Shown here piece by piece: positions 16,740 to 24,772 of a stretch of DNA of 35,647 nucleotides. Under the pieces are notes generated by a model that was not told where the DNA came from, searched no databases, and saw only the letters and a list, made by a program, of their open reading frames with translations. Source of the stretch: a bacterium. Lineage in GTDB: Bacteria > Verrucomicrobiota > Verrucomicrobiia > Limisphaerales > J093. The DNA lies in the NCBI GenBank assembly GCA_021780105.1, contig JAJXZJ010000062.1, positions 1 through 35,647 on the forward strand. The letters run 5' to 3'. Every line of letters starts with the position of its first letter. The stretch's first letter is position 1. The position numbers and the translations under genes are program-made.

Positions 16740-17738
16740 GTGAACAGCAGTGTTCTGACCAAGTGGAGCCGCCTTGCGTTGGCGCTCGTGCTGGCGGGCG
16801 GCTTCGTCGGTGCGGCCTTTGCGCAGGTGACGACCAACGCACCCGGTGCGCAGGCGATTTATTACACCGGCTTCGAGGTGGCGGAGGGCTATGCGCCGGC
16901 CGACCAGAACGTTGACCTTCGCGGCCAGTTGGGGTGGGTGGGCGACGGTTCCGGCGGCAACGGGATTGTGACGAATTTCTTTGAAGGCTACGGCCAGCAG
17001 GCTTACATCGGCTACAACCCGCCCGCTCCCAAGGATGTGTTCCTGAATTTGTGGCAGCCGTTCGATGTCGCCGTGCCCGCGCCCGGCGATGCCATCGTCC
17101 GTTTCGCCGTGCTGATGCAAATTGTGGACTCGACCAACGGGCAATACGACGATTTCCGGTGGAGCGCCTACAACACCGACAACCAGCGGCTTTTCACACT
17201 CGATTTCGACAACGCGACGGCGGAAATCGCCTACGCCTTGGACAATACCAATGGGTTTTATTCGACTGGCTTCACCTTCAGCAACGACGCGCTTTACGAA
17301 CTGGAAATCTACATGAATTTCGTCCGTAATGACTGGACCGCCATGCTCAACGGCGCTGTCGTCGTGGATTCGCAGCCGATCACCACGACCGCGGCGCGGC
17401 GCGATCTGAGCGACATGGACGCCGTGTGGGCGTTGCATGTGCAGGCCCAGCCCGGCGACAACTACATGCTTTTCGACGACTACGAAATTGACGCCTGGCC
17501 GGGCGCGACCATCCCGCCTGCCCTGGAGACGGCGGGACTGGATGGCACCGGCCAGTTCAACCTGATCCTGCACGGCGAACGCGGCTTGAAGTACGCCGTG
17601 GACGTGACGGACAATTTCAACGCCGGCTGGTTCAGCCTGGCCACCAACCTCCTTGCCGACGGCGTGTGGAACTTCACCGATCCCACGGCGACCAACTACG
17701 CGCAGAGCTTTTACCGGGCGCGGGAAGTCAGTCCGTAG
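16740..17738 (+). CDS. Secreted hypothetical protein with a verrucomicrobial C-terminal beta domain
   Basis: About 332 residues with no recognised enzyme family. GTG 16740 gives a clear signal peptide (SRLALALVLAGGFVGAAFAQ); an ATG at 16668 would overlap the lipoprotein gene and bury the signal. The body (about 40-270) starts with a YYTGFEVAEGY...GQLGWVG pattern seen in many PVC exported proteins and looks like a concanavalin/LamG-like beta sandwich. The last 55 residues (LILHGERGLKYAVDV...FYRARE) match the small domain that ends many verrucomicrobial secreted proteins; a similar segment is near the N-terminus of the protein at 31085-32944. A binding or surface role is inferred. It probably shares a transcript with the lipoprotein. 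Confidence 0.75.
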   Translation: MNSSVLTKWSRLALALVLAGGFVGAAFAQVTTNAPGAQAIYYTGFEVAEGYAPADQNVDLRGQLGWVGDGSGGNGIVTNFFEGYGQQAYIGYNPPAPKDVFLNLWQPFDVAVPAPGDAIVRFAVLMQIVDSTNGQYDDFRWSAYNTDNQRLFTLDFDNATAEIAYALDNTNGFYSTGFTFSNDALYELEIYMNFVRNDWTAMLNGAVVVDSQPITTTAARRDLSDMDAVWALHVQAQPGDNYMLFDDYEIDAWPGATIPPALETAGLDGTGQFNLILHGERGLKYAVDVTDNFNAGWFSLATNLLADGVWNFTDPTATNYAQSFYRAREVSP

Positions 17739-17906
17739 GCAACGCGCACACGACGCCCCGGATCAGCGTTCGGAGCCGCCCTTCAGCGGTCAAAAATGGA
17801 CATCCGCAGGTCAAGAACGCCCATGCAAATCGGCATTCCTTTCTGCCGGACGTGTGGCATTCTCCTTCCGACCCATGATGGGATTGATTGGATGCCAGGC
17901 AAGTTT

Positions 17907-19871
17907 ATGAATACGATTCGACACGTCCGCCACTTCGCCGCTGCGCTGTTGCTCGCGCTGACCGGTTCCTTCGCGCTAACCGCGCAGGCCCAGGATGCCA
18001 AGACCGGTCCGTTGCCCGTCGCCCCGGGGCCGTTCCAAGGCACTCTTGACTCGCTCCAGCAATACCGGTGCCCGGAGTGGTTCCGGGACGCCAAGTTCGG
18101 CATCTGGGCGCACTGGGGGCCACAGTCCGTGCCAATGGAAGGCGACTGGTACGCGCGGCGGATGTATATCCAAGGCGACGCGGACTACAAGGACCACCTT
18201 GAGCGGTTCGGCCATCCGTCCGAGTTCGGCTACAAGGACATCATTCCCTTGTGGAAGGCGGAGAAATGGGACCCCGACCGTCTGATGGCACTCTACAAAA
18301 AGGCCGGCGCGAAATATTTCGTCAGCATGGGCTGCCACCACGACAACTTCGACCTGTGGAACTCGAAGTTTCACCGCTGGAACGCCGTGAACATGGGGCC
18401 GAAACGCGACGTCGTCGGCGAGTGGCAGAAAGCGGCGAAGAAATACGGCCTGCGCTTTGGCGTGTCCGAGCACATGGGCGCGAGTTTTACTTGGTTCCAG
18501 GTGGCCCACGGATCGGACAAAACCGGGCCGAAGGCCGGCGTGCCTTACGACGGCGCCGACCCGAAATACTGGGACCTTTACCACCAACCGGCGGCGCCGG
18601 GTGACACCGCCTGGTATAGCACCAACCCCGATTGGCAGAAGGAATGGTATAGCCGCGTCACCGACTTGATTGCGAACTACCACCTTGACCTTCTCTACAC
18701 CGACGGTGGCGTGCCGTTCGGCAACGATGTCGGACGCGACATGATTGCCGACCTCTACAACACGAGCCTGAAAGACCACCCCGGCAACCTCCAGGTCGTC
18801 TATTGCTGCAAACAGACCTCCGGCGGCCGCTGGATCGAGGATCTCGAGCGCGGCGTCATGGCGAAAATCAACCCCGACCCGTGGCAGACCGACACCTCCA
18901 TCGCCGACTGGTTCTACAACCGCCACTGGAAATACCGCAAGGCCGACTGGGTCGTCCGCTCGCTGGTGGACATCGTGAGCAAAAACGGCAACCTCCTGCT
19001 CAACGTCGTCCAGCGCCCGGACGGCTCGATCGATCCGGAAGTCGAAGCCATGCTCGGCCAGGTGGGCGACTGGATGAAGGTCAACGGCCAGGCCATTTAC
19101 GGCACCCGGCCGTGGCTGGTTTATGGCGAAGGACCGGCGAAGGTCAAAGGCGGCGCCTTCAAGGAGGACTTCGGTTTTTCGGCCAAGGACATCCGGTTCA
19201 CGACCAAAGGCAAGACGCTTTACGCGTTTGCGTTGGGCTGGCCGGAGGACGGCAAGATGACCATCCGCTCGCTTGCCCCGCCGGCCGGCCGCATCACCGG
19301 GGTGAAGCTGTTGGGCTACCGCGGCACAGTTCGTTGGGAGCAGACCCCCGACGCACTGGTCGTCACGCTGCCGGAGAAGCCGGTTTCCGACCTCGCCTGC
19401 ACGCTCAAGATCAGCGGCCGCGACCTGAAACCCGCGCCGCTGCCGGCGGCCACCGCGGAAGTCATCCAGCCCGACGCCAAGGGTAACGTGACGTTGCTCG
19501 CTGATGCCGCCGACCTGCACGGCAGCCAGATCAACACCGAGACGCGCGACGGCCAGTCGAACATCGGATTTTGGGACAACAGCGGCGAATGGGCCGCATG
19601 GAAGGTGCGCTTCACCCAGCCGGGCACGTTCAAGGTCAGCGCCACGGTCGCAACCGTGAATTCCGAGTCGCATTTTGTGCTGGCGGCGGATGGCCGGCAA
19701 TTTCCGGGCAAGGTGGAGCAAACCGGCGATTGGGGAAAGTTTCGGGACTTTGATCTCGGTCAGATCGAGATCAAACAGGCCGGCGAACAAACTATCACCA
19801 TGAAACCGGAAGACGCTGCCACCTGGAAAGCCATCAACCTGCGCAAGCTCACACTCATGCGGGCCGAATGA
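17907..19871 (+). CDS. Secreted GH29 alpha-L-fucosidase with C-terminal beta domain
   Basis: About 654 residues. The signal peptide ends near ALTAQAQD. GH29 enzymes remove terminal alpha-L-fucose with retention. Family marks: WFRDAKFGIWAHWGP near the start, AGAKYFVSMGCHHDNFDLWNS, and LLYTDGG with Asp266 as the expected nucleophile. The barrel is followed by SKNGNLLLNVVQRPDGSID, and a segment TTKGKTLYAFALGWPEDG begins the usual C-terminal sandwich. An additional domain of about 130 residues (from EVIQPDAKGNV to the end) looks like a carbohydrate-binding sandwich. ATG 17907 has AGGCAAG just upstream; earlier in-frame ATGs spoil the signal peptide. The 168-base upstream gap suggests its own promoter, though none is obvious. 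Linkage specificity is unknown. Confidence 0.93.
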   Translation: MNTIRHVRHFAAALLLALTGSFALTAQAQDAKTGPLPVAPGPFQGTLDSLQQYRCPEWFRDAKFGIWAHWGPQSVPMEGDWYARRMYIQGDADYKDHLERFGHPSEFGYKDIIPLWKAEKWDPDRLMALYKKAGAKYFVSMGCHHDNFDLWNSKFHRWNAVNMGPKRDVVGEWQKAAKKYGLRFGVSEHMGASFTWFQVAHGSDKTGPKAGVPYDGADPKYWDLYHQPAAPGDTAWYSTNPDWQKEWYSRVTDLIANYHLDLLYTDGGVPFGNDVGRDMIADLYNTSLKDHPGNLQVVYCCKQTSGGRWIEDLERGVMAKINPDPWQTDTSIADWFYNRHWKYRKADWVVRSLVDIVSKNGNLLLNVVQRPDGSIDPEVEAMLGQVGDWMKVNGQAIYGTRPWLVYGEGPAKVKGGAFKEDFGFSAKDIRFTTKGKTLYAFALGWPEDGKMTIRSLAPPAGRITGVKLLGYRGTVRWEQTPDALVVTLPEKPVSDLACTLKISGRDLKPAPLPAATAEVIQPDAKGNVTLLADAADLHGSQINTETRDGQSNIGFWDNSGEWAAWKVRFTQPGTFKVSATVATVNSESHFVLAADGRQFPGKVEQTGDWGKFRDFDLGQIEIKQAGEQTITMKPEDAATWKAINLRKLTLMRAE

Positions 19872-19965
19872 AGCCGCGGCGGAGCGAGTCAGCCGTTGTC
19901 GGTCAGATCGCACAACGGTTGCGAAAGCCTTTTCTCGTTCCTGACCTTGACGTAGGCTGGCACCC

Positions 19966-20781
19966 ATGAGTTACGAGGTTCAGGATTTTGACTCGCAGGT
20001 GCTCCAACGCAGCCGGGAGATGCCGGTGCTGGTGGATTTCTGGGCACCGTGGTGCGGGCCTTGCCGCATGCTCGGCCCGGTGCTCGAACGCCTTGCCCAG
20101 CAAGCCACCGGCCGTTGGGAGCTGGTCAAGGTCAACACGGAGGAACGGCAGGACCTGGCGACGGCCTACAACATCGCCAGCATTCCGGCCGTCAAATTGT
20201 TCATCAACGGCGCGGTCGCGGACGAATTTGTCGGTGCCTTGCCGGAACGGGAAATCCGGCGCTTCATCGAGAAATCGCTGCCTTCGCCCAACGCCGGCAA
20301 GCTTGCCGAAGCACAACGCCTGCTGGCCGAGGGCGCGAACGTGCCGGCCGCGGGTCTCCTGGAACCCATTCTCGCCAGCGAACCGGGTAACCTCGAAGTG
20401 CGCCTCCTGCTCGCCCAGGCGCTGCTGGCCACCGCCCCGGAACGCGTCGCGGCGCTGCTGGAGCCGGTGGAACCTGACGCCGAACTGGCGGACAAGGCTG
20501 CCGCGCTGCGCACGCTGGCCCGTCTCGCGCAGCTTCCCAACCAGCCCGCGGCGCTCCCGGTGTCGAAGGTGCGCGACCGCTATCTCGCGGGGGCGAACGC
20601 GGTGCGTGCGGGCGATTACGCTGCGGCGCTGCCCGCGCTCATCGAGGTTTTGGAGCGCGACAAGGCGTATGACCAGGCCGGGGCCAAGGAGGCCTGCAAG
20701 GCCATCTTCCAACTGCTCGGTCTGCGGCATCCGATCGTAGAACGCTTCTTCCGCGCGTTCAGCAGCGCGCTGCATTCTTGA
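19966..20781 (+). CDS. Thioredoxin-TPR protein (CnoX/YbbN-like)
   Basis: 271 residues. The N-terminal thioredoxin fold (1-110) has the active site WCGPC (Cys30, Cys33), the cis-proline segment ASIPAVKLF, and VKVNTEE before it. The C-terminal half is helical TPR-like sequence (about 125-265), as in YbbN/CnoX proteins. E. coli CnoX couples redox protection and holdase activity to chaperonin clients, and by analogy this protein may guard cytoplasmic proteins. The E. coli protein has SxxC at the active site, whereas this one has the full CxxC as in other phyla, so it may be redox-active. There is no signal peptide. The ATG is followed directly by the fold, which supports the start. It lies 94 bases after the fucosidase and is unlikely to be functionally linked. 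Confidence 0.9.
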   Translation: MSYEVQDFDSQVLQRSREMPVLVDFWAPWCGPCRMLGPVLERLAQQATGRWELVKVNTEERQDLATAYNIASIPAVKLFINGAVADEFVGALPEREIRRFIEKSLPSPNAGKLAEAQRLLAEGANVPAAGLLEPILASEPGNLEVRLLLAQALLATAPERVAALLEPVEPDAELADKAAALRTLARLAQLPNQPAALPVSKVRDRYLAGANAVRAGDYAAALPALIEVLERDKAYDQAGAKEACKAIFQLLGLRHPIVERFFRAFSSALHS

Positions 20782-20891
20782 GCGGAAAACGCGGTTTCAA
20801 CCTAGCCCGTCCGGCGCCGGTCGCTTTTGTGCGGACGCTTCTGCCGGCTTTCCTTCGCGGCACGCCGGTGGCACGCTCCGCGTCAACGACG

Positions 20892-22352
20892 ATGATCACG
20901 GGAATTTTGCGTGCGTTGGCTGGGCGGCTGGCGCTGGGCTTGGTTTTGATACTGCAAGCGCCGCTGCTCATGGCGGAAGACGCCGCCACCAGCGATGTGG
21001 TGGTGCGACCGGCGGACAACGGGGCCGCGCTGGTCAATCCCGGCATGGGCTGGACCTTCGCCTTCTACTCGAACATGCTGGAGAACTACGGCTCGCGCCT
21101 CGCGCCGGCCGACACGCTCGACGACTGGCCGGGTTTGTCCGTGGTGTATTTGCGCGTGCCGTGGGCCTATGTCGAACCGAAGGAAGGGGAGTTCAACTGG
21201 GCGTTGCTCGACACGCCGGCGCAGCGGTGGATTGCCAAGGGTAAAAAGATCGCGCTGCGGGTGACCTGTTCGGAAAGCTGGCTGCGCTACGCCACGCCCA
21301 AGTGGGTGCAGGACGCCGGCGCGAAAGGCGTGGATTTCGAGTTTGGCCACGGTCCCAAGCCCGGCGGGCCGTTGTGGGACCCGGATTTCCTTGATCCCGT
21401 GTTTCTCCAGAAGCTGGAGCATTTCCTCGCGGCGATGGCGCGACGATACGATGGTGATCCGAACGTGGCGTTCGTTGACATCGGCTCGTTCGGCATGTGG
21501 GGCGAAGGCCACACGGGCTTCAGCAGCCAGTTGAACGAGACGCAGACGCTGACCGCGTGCAAGCGACACGTTGACCTTTACCTGAAATATTTCAAAAACA
21601 CGCTGCTCTGCATCAACGACGACATGGCCGGTCCCACCCGGCCCGGCCGGCATTTCCCCATCACGGATTATGCGCTGGCGCGGGGCGTGTCGCTGCGGGA
21701 CGACAGCATCCTGGTGCAACCGCCGCCGCATTCGTGGTATCACGCCGACATGGCGCAGGAGTTCTGGCCGCGCCGGCCGGTCATCCTGGAGCACGAGCAC
21801 TACGGCGGCTCCAAGGCGCGCGGCGCGTGGAGCGGCGACCTGCTGCTCAAGGCGGTGGAAGACTACCACGCGAGCTACCTCTCAATCCACTGGTGGCCGC
21901 GCGAGGAGCTGAACGAGAACCGTGACACCATCGCGCGCATCAACCGCCGGCTCGGCTACCGGCTGCAACTGGTGGAAGCCGCGTGGCCCGCGACGGTGAA
22001 AACCAGCGCCGGCTGGCGGGTGCGGTGGCAATGGCGCAACACCGGCGTGGCGTCGTGTCTGCCGGGCGGATTCCCGGCGGTTACGCTGAAGGATGAGCAA
22101 GGCGGCATCGCGGGGGTGTTTGCCGACGAGGTGTTCGACGCGCGCGACCTGCCGGTGGCCGCGCCGGGTCAGGCGGAAGCGCGGCCGGAGGTGGCGGCGT
22201 TTGCGCTCCCGGTCAATTTGAAGCCCGGTGCTTATTCCGTGTGGATTTCCGTGGGCACACGCATCGGCACCCCGAAGATTGCCTTGCCACTGGATGGCGA
22301 CGACGGGCAGCGACGCTACCGTCTGGGAAACCTCACCGTCGCGCCGCCGTGA
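20892..22352 (+). CDS. Secreted DUF4832 protein (TIM-barrel glycosidase-like)
   Basis: About 486 residues. A signal peptide (ILRALAGRLALGLVLILQAPLLMAE) follows ATG 20892; the open frame extends upstream without similarity. The first part (NPGMGWTFAFY, VVYLRVPWAYVEPKEGEFNW, then IALRVTC) is typical of the beta-galactosidase-like barrel that precedes DUF4832. The VDIGSFGMWGEGH segment carries a glutamate placed like an acid/base. The final 150 residues (LVEAAWPATVKTSAGWRVRWQWRNTGVAS...) are the DUF4832 beta domain. Substrate and activity are unknown; polysaccharide processing is inferred from the fold and from neighbours. It converges with the SurA-like gene, leaving ten bases between the stops. 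Confidence 0.82.
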   Translation: MITGILRALAGRLALGLVLILQAPLLMAEDAATSDVVVRPADNGAALVNPGMGWTFAFYSNMLENYGSRLAPADTLDDWPGLSVVYLRVPWAYVEPKEGEFNWALLDTPAQRWIAKGKKIALRVTCSESWLRYATPKWVQDAGAKGVDFEFGHGPKPGGPLWDPDFLDPVFLQKLEHFLAAMARRYDGDPNVAFVDIGSFGMWGEGHTGFSSQLNETQTLTACKRHVDLYLKYFKNTLLCINDDMAGPTRPGRHFPITDYALARGVSLRDDSILVQPPPHSWYHADMAQEFWPRRPVILEHEHYGGSKARGAWSGDLLLKAVEDYHASYLSIHWWPREELNENRDTIARINRRLGYRLQLVEAAWPATVKTSAGWRVRWQWRNTGVASCLPGGFPAVTLKDEQGGIAGVFADEVFDARDLPVAAPGQAEARPEVAAFALPVNLKPGAYSVWISVGTRIGTPKIALPLDGDDGQRRYRLGNLTVAPP

Positions 22353-22362
22353 CGCCGGCGAT

Positions 22363-23364
22363 TTAGAAATACCGCACGAAGGACTTGGCGCGCAGGCGGT
22401 CCACCCACTGTTTCTGAAGCCGGTTGCGTTCCTGGACTTTCAAGGTGCTCTCGATGTCGCTGCGCACCTCGCTCAACGTCTTGTAGTGGCTGGGTTTGAC
22501 CTGCTCGACCTGCACGATCCAGAAGGTGTCGCCGGCCTCGATCACACCGCTGCGCTGGCCGGATTGCAGACTGCGAATCGCGTCCTCCAGCGGTTTTTGG
22601 TAATGCTCCTTTTCCAATTCGATCCAGCCGCGGTCGCCGCCCTTGCCGCGGAACGTGTCCTCGGAATAAATCTCGGCCATCTCGGCAAAGCCGGCGCCAT
22701 CCTTGAGCTTGGTGAGAATTTCGTCCGTCAGTTTGCGGGCGGCCGCCGGTGATTCCTTGCCGGAGCGGTTGATCATGATCGTCCGGAGCTTGTATTCGTT
22801 GCCGACCTTGAAGTCCTCCAGATGCTCGGCGTAATACTTCTCAATCCGGTGCGGCGAAATGATGATTTTGGAATCGGACACCTTGAACTGCCGCATGAGC
22901 ATTATGATCAGATCCTCGCGCACCTGCTGCTTGAACTGCTCCAACGTCAGGCCGCGTTGCCCCAGCGTGCGGACGGCCGACACGCGGTCGCCAAACTGCT
23001 CGTTGATGCGCCGCTTGATCTCGTCCTGAAACACGCTCTCCGGCAGGCCGTAGCCGGCGGTTTTGTATTCCTGAAGAATCAGTTTCCGCTCGATGAGTTG
23101 CTCGAGACCGTCGCTGGTCACCTTGGCCACCTCCCGCCGCAGCACGTCCGGCTGGTAGCGGTAACGGTCCATGAGGAGATTGACCGTGTTGTCCAGATAT
23201 TCGAACAAGTCCTTCCGGGTGATCACCTCGTCGCCCACGATGGCGACGACGCCGTTGACAATGCTGTCGTTCGCCGCGGCGGCGCTGGCGGCGGGCGCGC
23301 TTTGGGCGCGGCCCTGCCCGGCCCAAAGGGCGGCGCCGATCCACAGGCTGAACCAGAGTTTCAT
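22363..23364 (-). CDS. SurA-like periplasmic peptidyl-prolyl isomerase (parvulin)
   Basis: About 333 residues with a signal peptide (MKLWFSLWIGAALWAGQGRAQ). A SurA N-like helical chaperone region begins VNGVVAIVGDEVITRKDLFEY and runs to about residue 185. A single parvulin domain (about 200-300) contains YKLRTIMINRSG, FAEMAEIYSEDTFRGKGGDRGWIE and IEAGDTFWIVQVEQV. SurA-type proteins escort unfolded outer-membrane proteins through the periplasm, and this fits a Gram-negative envelope. E. coli SurA has two parvulin domains; one is present here, as in many other phyla. ATG 23364 fits the signal, with GAGCGAGA just before it. rsmB lies 57 bases upstream on the same strand, so co-transcription is possible. 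Confidence 0.88.
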   Translation of the reverse strand: MKLWFSLWIGAALWAGQGRAQSAPAASAAAANDSIVNGVVAIVGDEVITRKDLFEYLDNTVNLLMDRYRYQPDVLRREVAKVTSDGLEQLIERKLILQEYKTAGYGLPESVFQDEIKRRINEQFGDRVSAVRTLGQRGLTLEQFKQQVREDLIIMLMRQFKVSDSKIIISPHRIEKYYAEHLEDFKVGNEYKLRTIMINRSGKESPAAARKLTDEILTKLKDGAGFAEMAEIYSEDTFRGKGGDRGWIELEKEHYQKPLEDAIRSLQSGQRSGVIEAGDTFWIVQVEQVKPSHYKTLSEVRSDIESTLKVQERNRLQKQWVDRLRAKSFVRYF

Positions 23365-23421
23365 TCTCGCTCGGCCGACAATAAGAAGGCACGCCACACT
23401 GTCAAGGCCGCCTCACGGGAA

Positions 23422-24756
23422 TCACGCCGCCGGCGCGCGGCGAAATCGCGCCACAAAAGCACCATCCGCACCGTCCGCAAACGGCGTGACCGTCCGCCGG
23501 TTTTCGACGGTGAACTCCGCGTGCCGGCCAAGGAAACCGGCCACCACGCCGCCGTTTTCCTCCGGTTCGAGGCTGCATGTGCTGTAAACCAGGACGCCGC
23601 CGGGCCGCACACTCGCGGCGGCGCGATCCAGCAAAGCCGCCTGCGCCGCGGCCAGCCGCCCGATTTCCTCCGGCCGAAGCCGCCAGCGCAGGTCCACCCG
23701 GCGCCTCAGCGCGCCGGTGTTCGAGCACGGCGCGTCCACCAGCACGCGGTCAAAGAGCGCCGCCGGCCCGGCCGCCAGCCCGGTCGCGGCCACGGCCGTC
23801 ACGCAGGTCACGCCGAGGCGGGCACAATTCTCGCGAAGCAGCGTCAGACGGTCGGGCGAGTTGTCCGCGGCCACGATGCGCCCCTGGTTTTGCATCTGCT
23901 GCGCGAGGAAGGTGGTTTTGCCGCCGGGCGCGGCGCACAGATCCAGCACTGTTTCGCCCGGCTGCGGATCCAGCACACGCGCCGCCAGCAACGTGCTTGG
24001 ATCCTGCACGTAGAACCCACCGGCGCGGAAACTGGGCAGCGTCGCCAGCGGCGGATGTGACTTCAGCTCGAAAACCAGGCCTTCCGGCACCCAGTCCCAG
24101 CGGCCGAAATCGTAGTCCACGTTCTCGTCGCGCCACTGTTCGAGCAACTTGCCCGCCTCCGAGCGCAGGGTGTTGACGCGCGCCAACGTCCGCGGCGGCG
24201 TGTTGTTCCACTCCAGCAGGCGGGCCAGCGACGCGGCGTCGGTCAGTTGGCGCCAGCGTTCCACCAGCCACCCCGGGTGCGACCACCCGGCGGCCGGGTC
24301 GCTGGATTTCAAATCCGCAAGCTGCCGGCGGGTGGCTTCTTTTTCCCGGGCGTAGCCGCGCAACAACGCGTTGACAAATCCAGCCTGCGGGCCAAATCCA
24401 GCCTGACGGGCGAGGTCCACCGTCTCGTTTACGGCCGCATGGTCCGGCACGCGGTCGAGCCAGAAGATCTGGTAAAGACCGAGGCGGAGCAGCGTGCGGA
24501 GCGCGGGCTTCTGGTCGCGATCGCCGGTGCGGCGGGCGATGAGCCAGTCCAGCGCGGCCTGCCAGCGGACAACACCGTAGGCCAGTTCCTGGACGAGCGC
24601 GCGATCCGGCCCGGTCAGCCGGGCCGTTGACAGTTCGACGTCCAGCAGGTTCTCGACGAAGTCCACCCCGGCGTCGCGCCGGCGCAGGACGCGGAAGGCA
24701 ATTTCTCTTGGTTTTTGAAGCCGCACTGCGTAATAATGGCGAACGCGTCTGCACAT
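23422..24756 (-). CDS. rsmB: 16S rRNA (cytosine-967-C5)-methyltransferase
   Basis: About 444 residues. An N-terminal NusB-like RNA-binding domain (REIAFRVL, DRALVQELAYGVVRW, then ALRTLLRLGLYQIF) precedes a class I SAM methyltransferase. Seen: LDLCAAPGGKTTFLA (SAM motif), Cys344 in DAPCSNTG and Cys394 in YSTCS. The 50-residue spacing of these two cysteines equals that in E. coli RsmB. The enzyme makes m5C967 in 16S rRNA. The start is uncertain: ATG 24756 is used, and GTG 24726 would also retain the full NusB domain. The ATG physically overlaps the first candidate ATG of the divergent greA gene. The long open frame upstream of 24756 is antisense to greA and discarded. Confidence 0.9.
   Translation of the reverse strand: MCRRVRHYYAVRLQKPREIAFRVLRRRDAGVDFVENLLDVELSTARLTGPDRALVQELAYGVVRWQAALDWLIARRTGDRDQKPALRTLLRLGLYQIFWLDRVPDHAAVNETVDLARQAGFGPQAGFVNALLRGYAREKEATRRQLADLKSSDPAAGWSHPGWLVERWRQLTDAASLARLLEWNNTPPRTLARVNTLRSEAGKLLEQWRDENVDYDFGRWDWVPEGLVFELKSHPPLATLPSFRAGGFYVQDPSTLLAARVLDPQPGETVLDLCAAPGGKTTFLAQQMQNQGRIVAADNSPDRLTLLRENCARLGVTCVTAVAATGLAAGPAALFDRVLVDAPCSNTGALRRRVDLRWRLRPEEIGRLAAAQAALLDRAAASVRPGGVLVYSTCSLEPEENGGVVAGFLGRHAEFTVENRRTVTPFADGADGAFVARFRRAPAA
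24708..24736 (+). promoter_or_regulatory. Putative greA promoter inside the rsmB 5' end
   Basis: TTGGTT (24708-24713), 17 bases, then TAATAA (24731-24736). Transcription would begin near 24743, leaving about 30 bases before ATG 24773. The boxes lie in or next to the first rsmB codons, so the two genes would share and compete for this DNA. Sequence match only. Confidence 0.4.
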
Positions 24757-24772
24757 GCGAGTGGAAACCGAT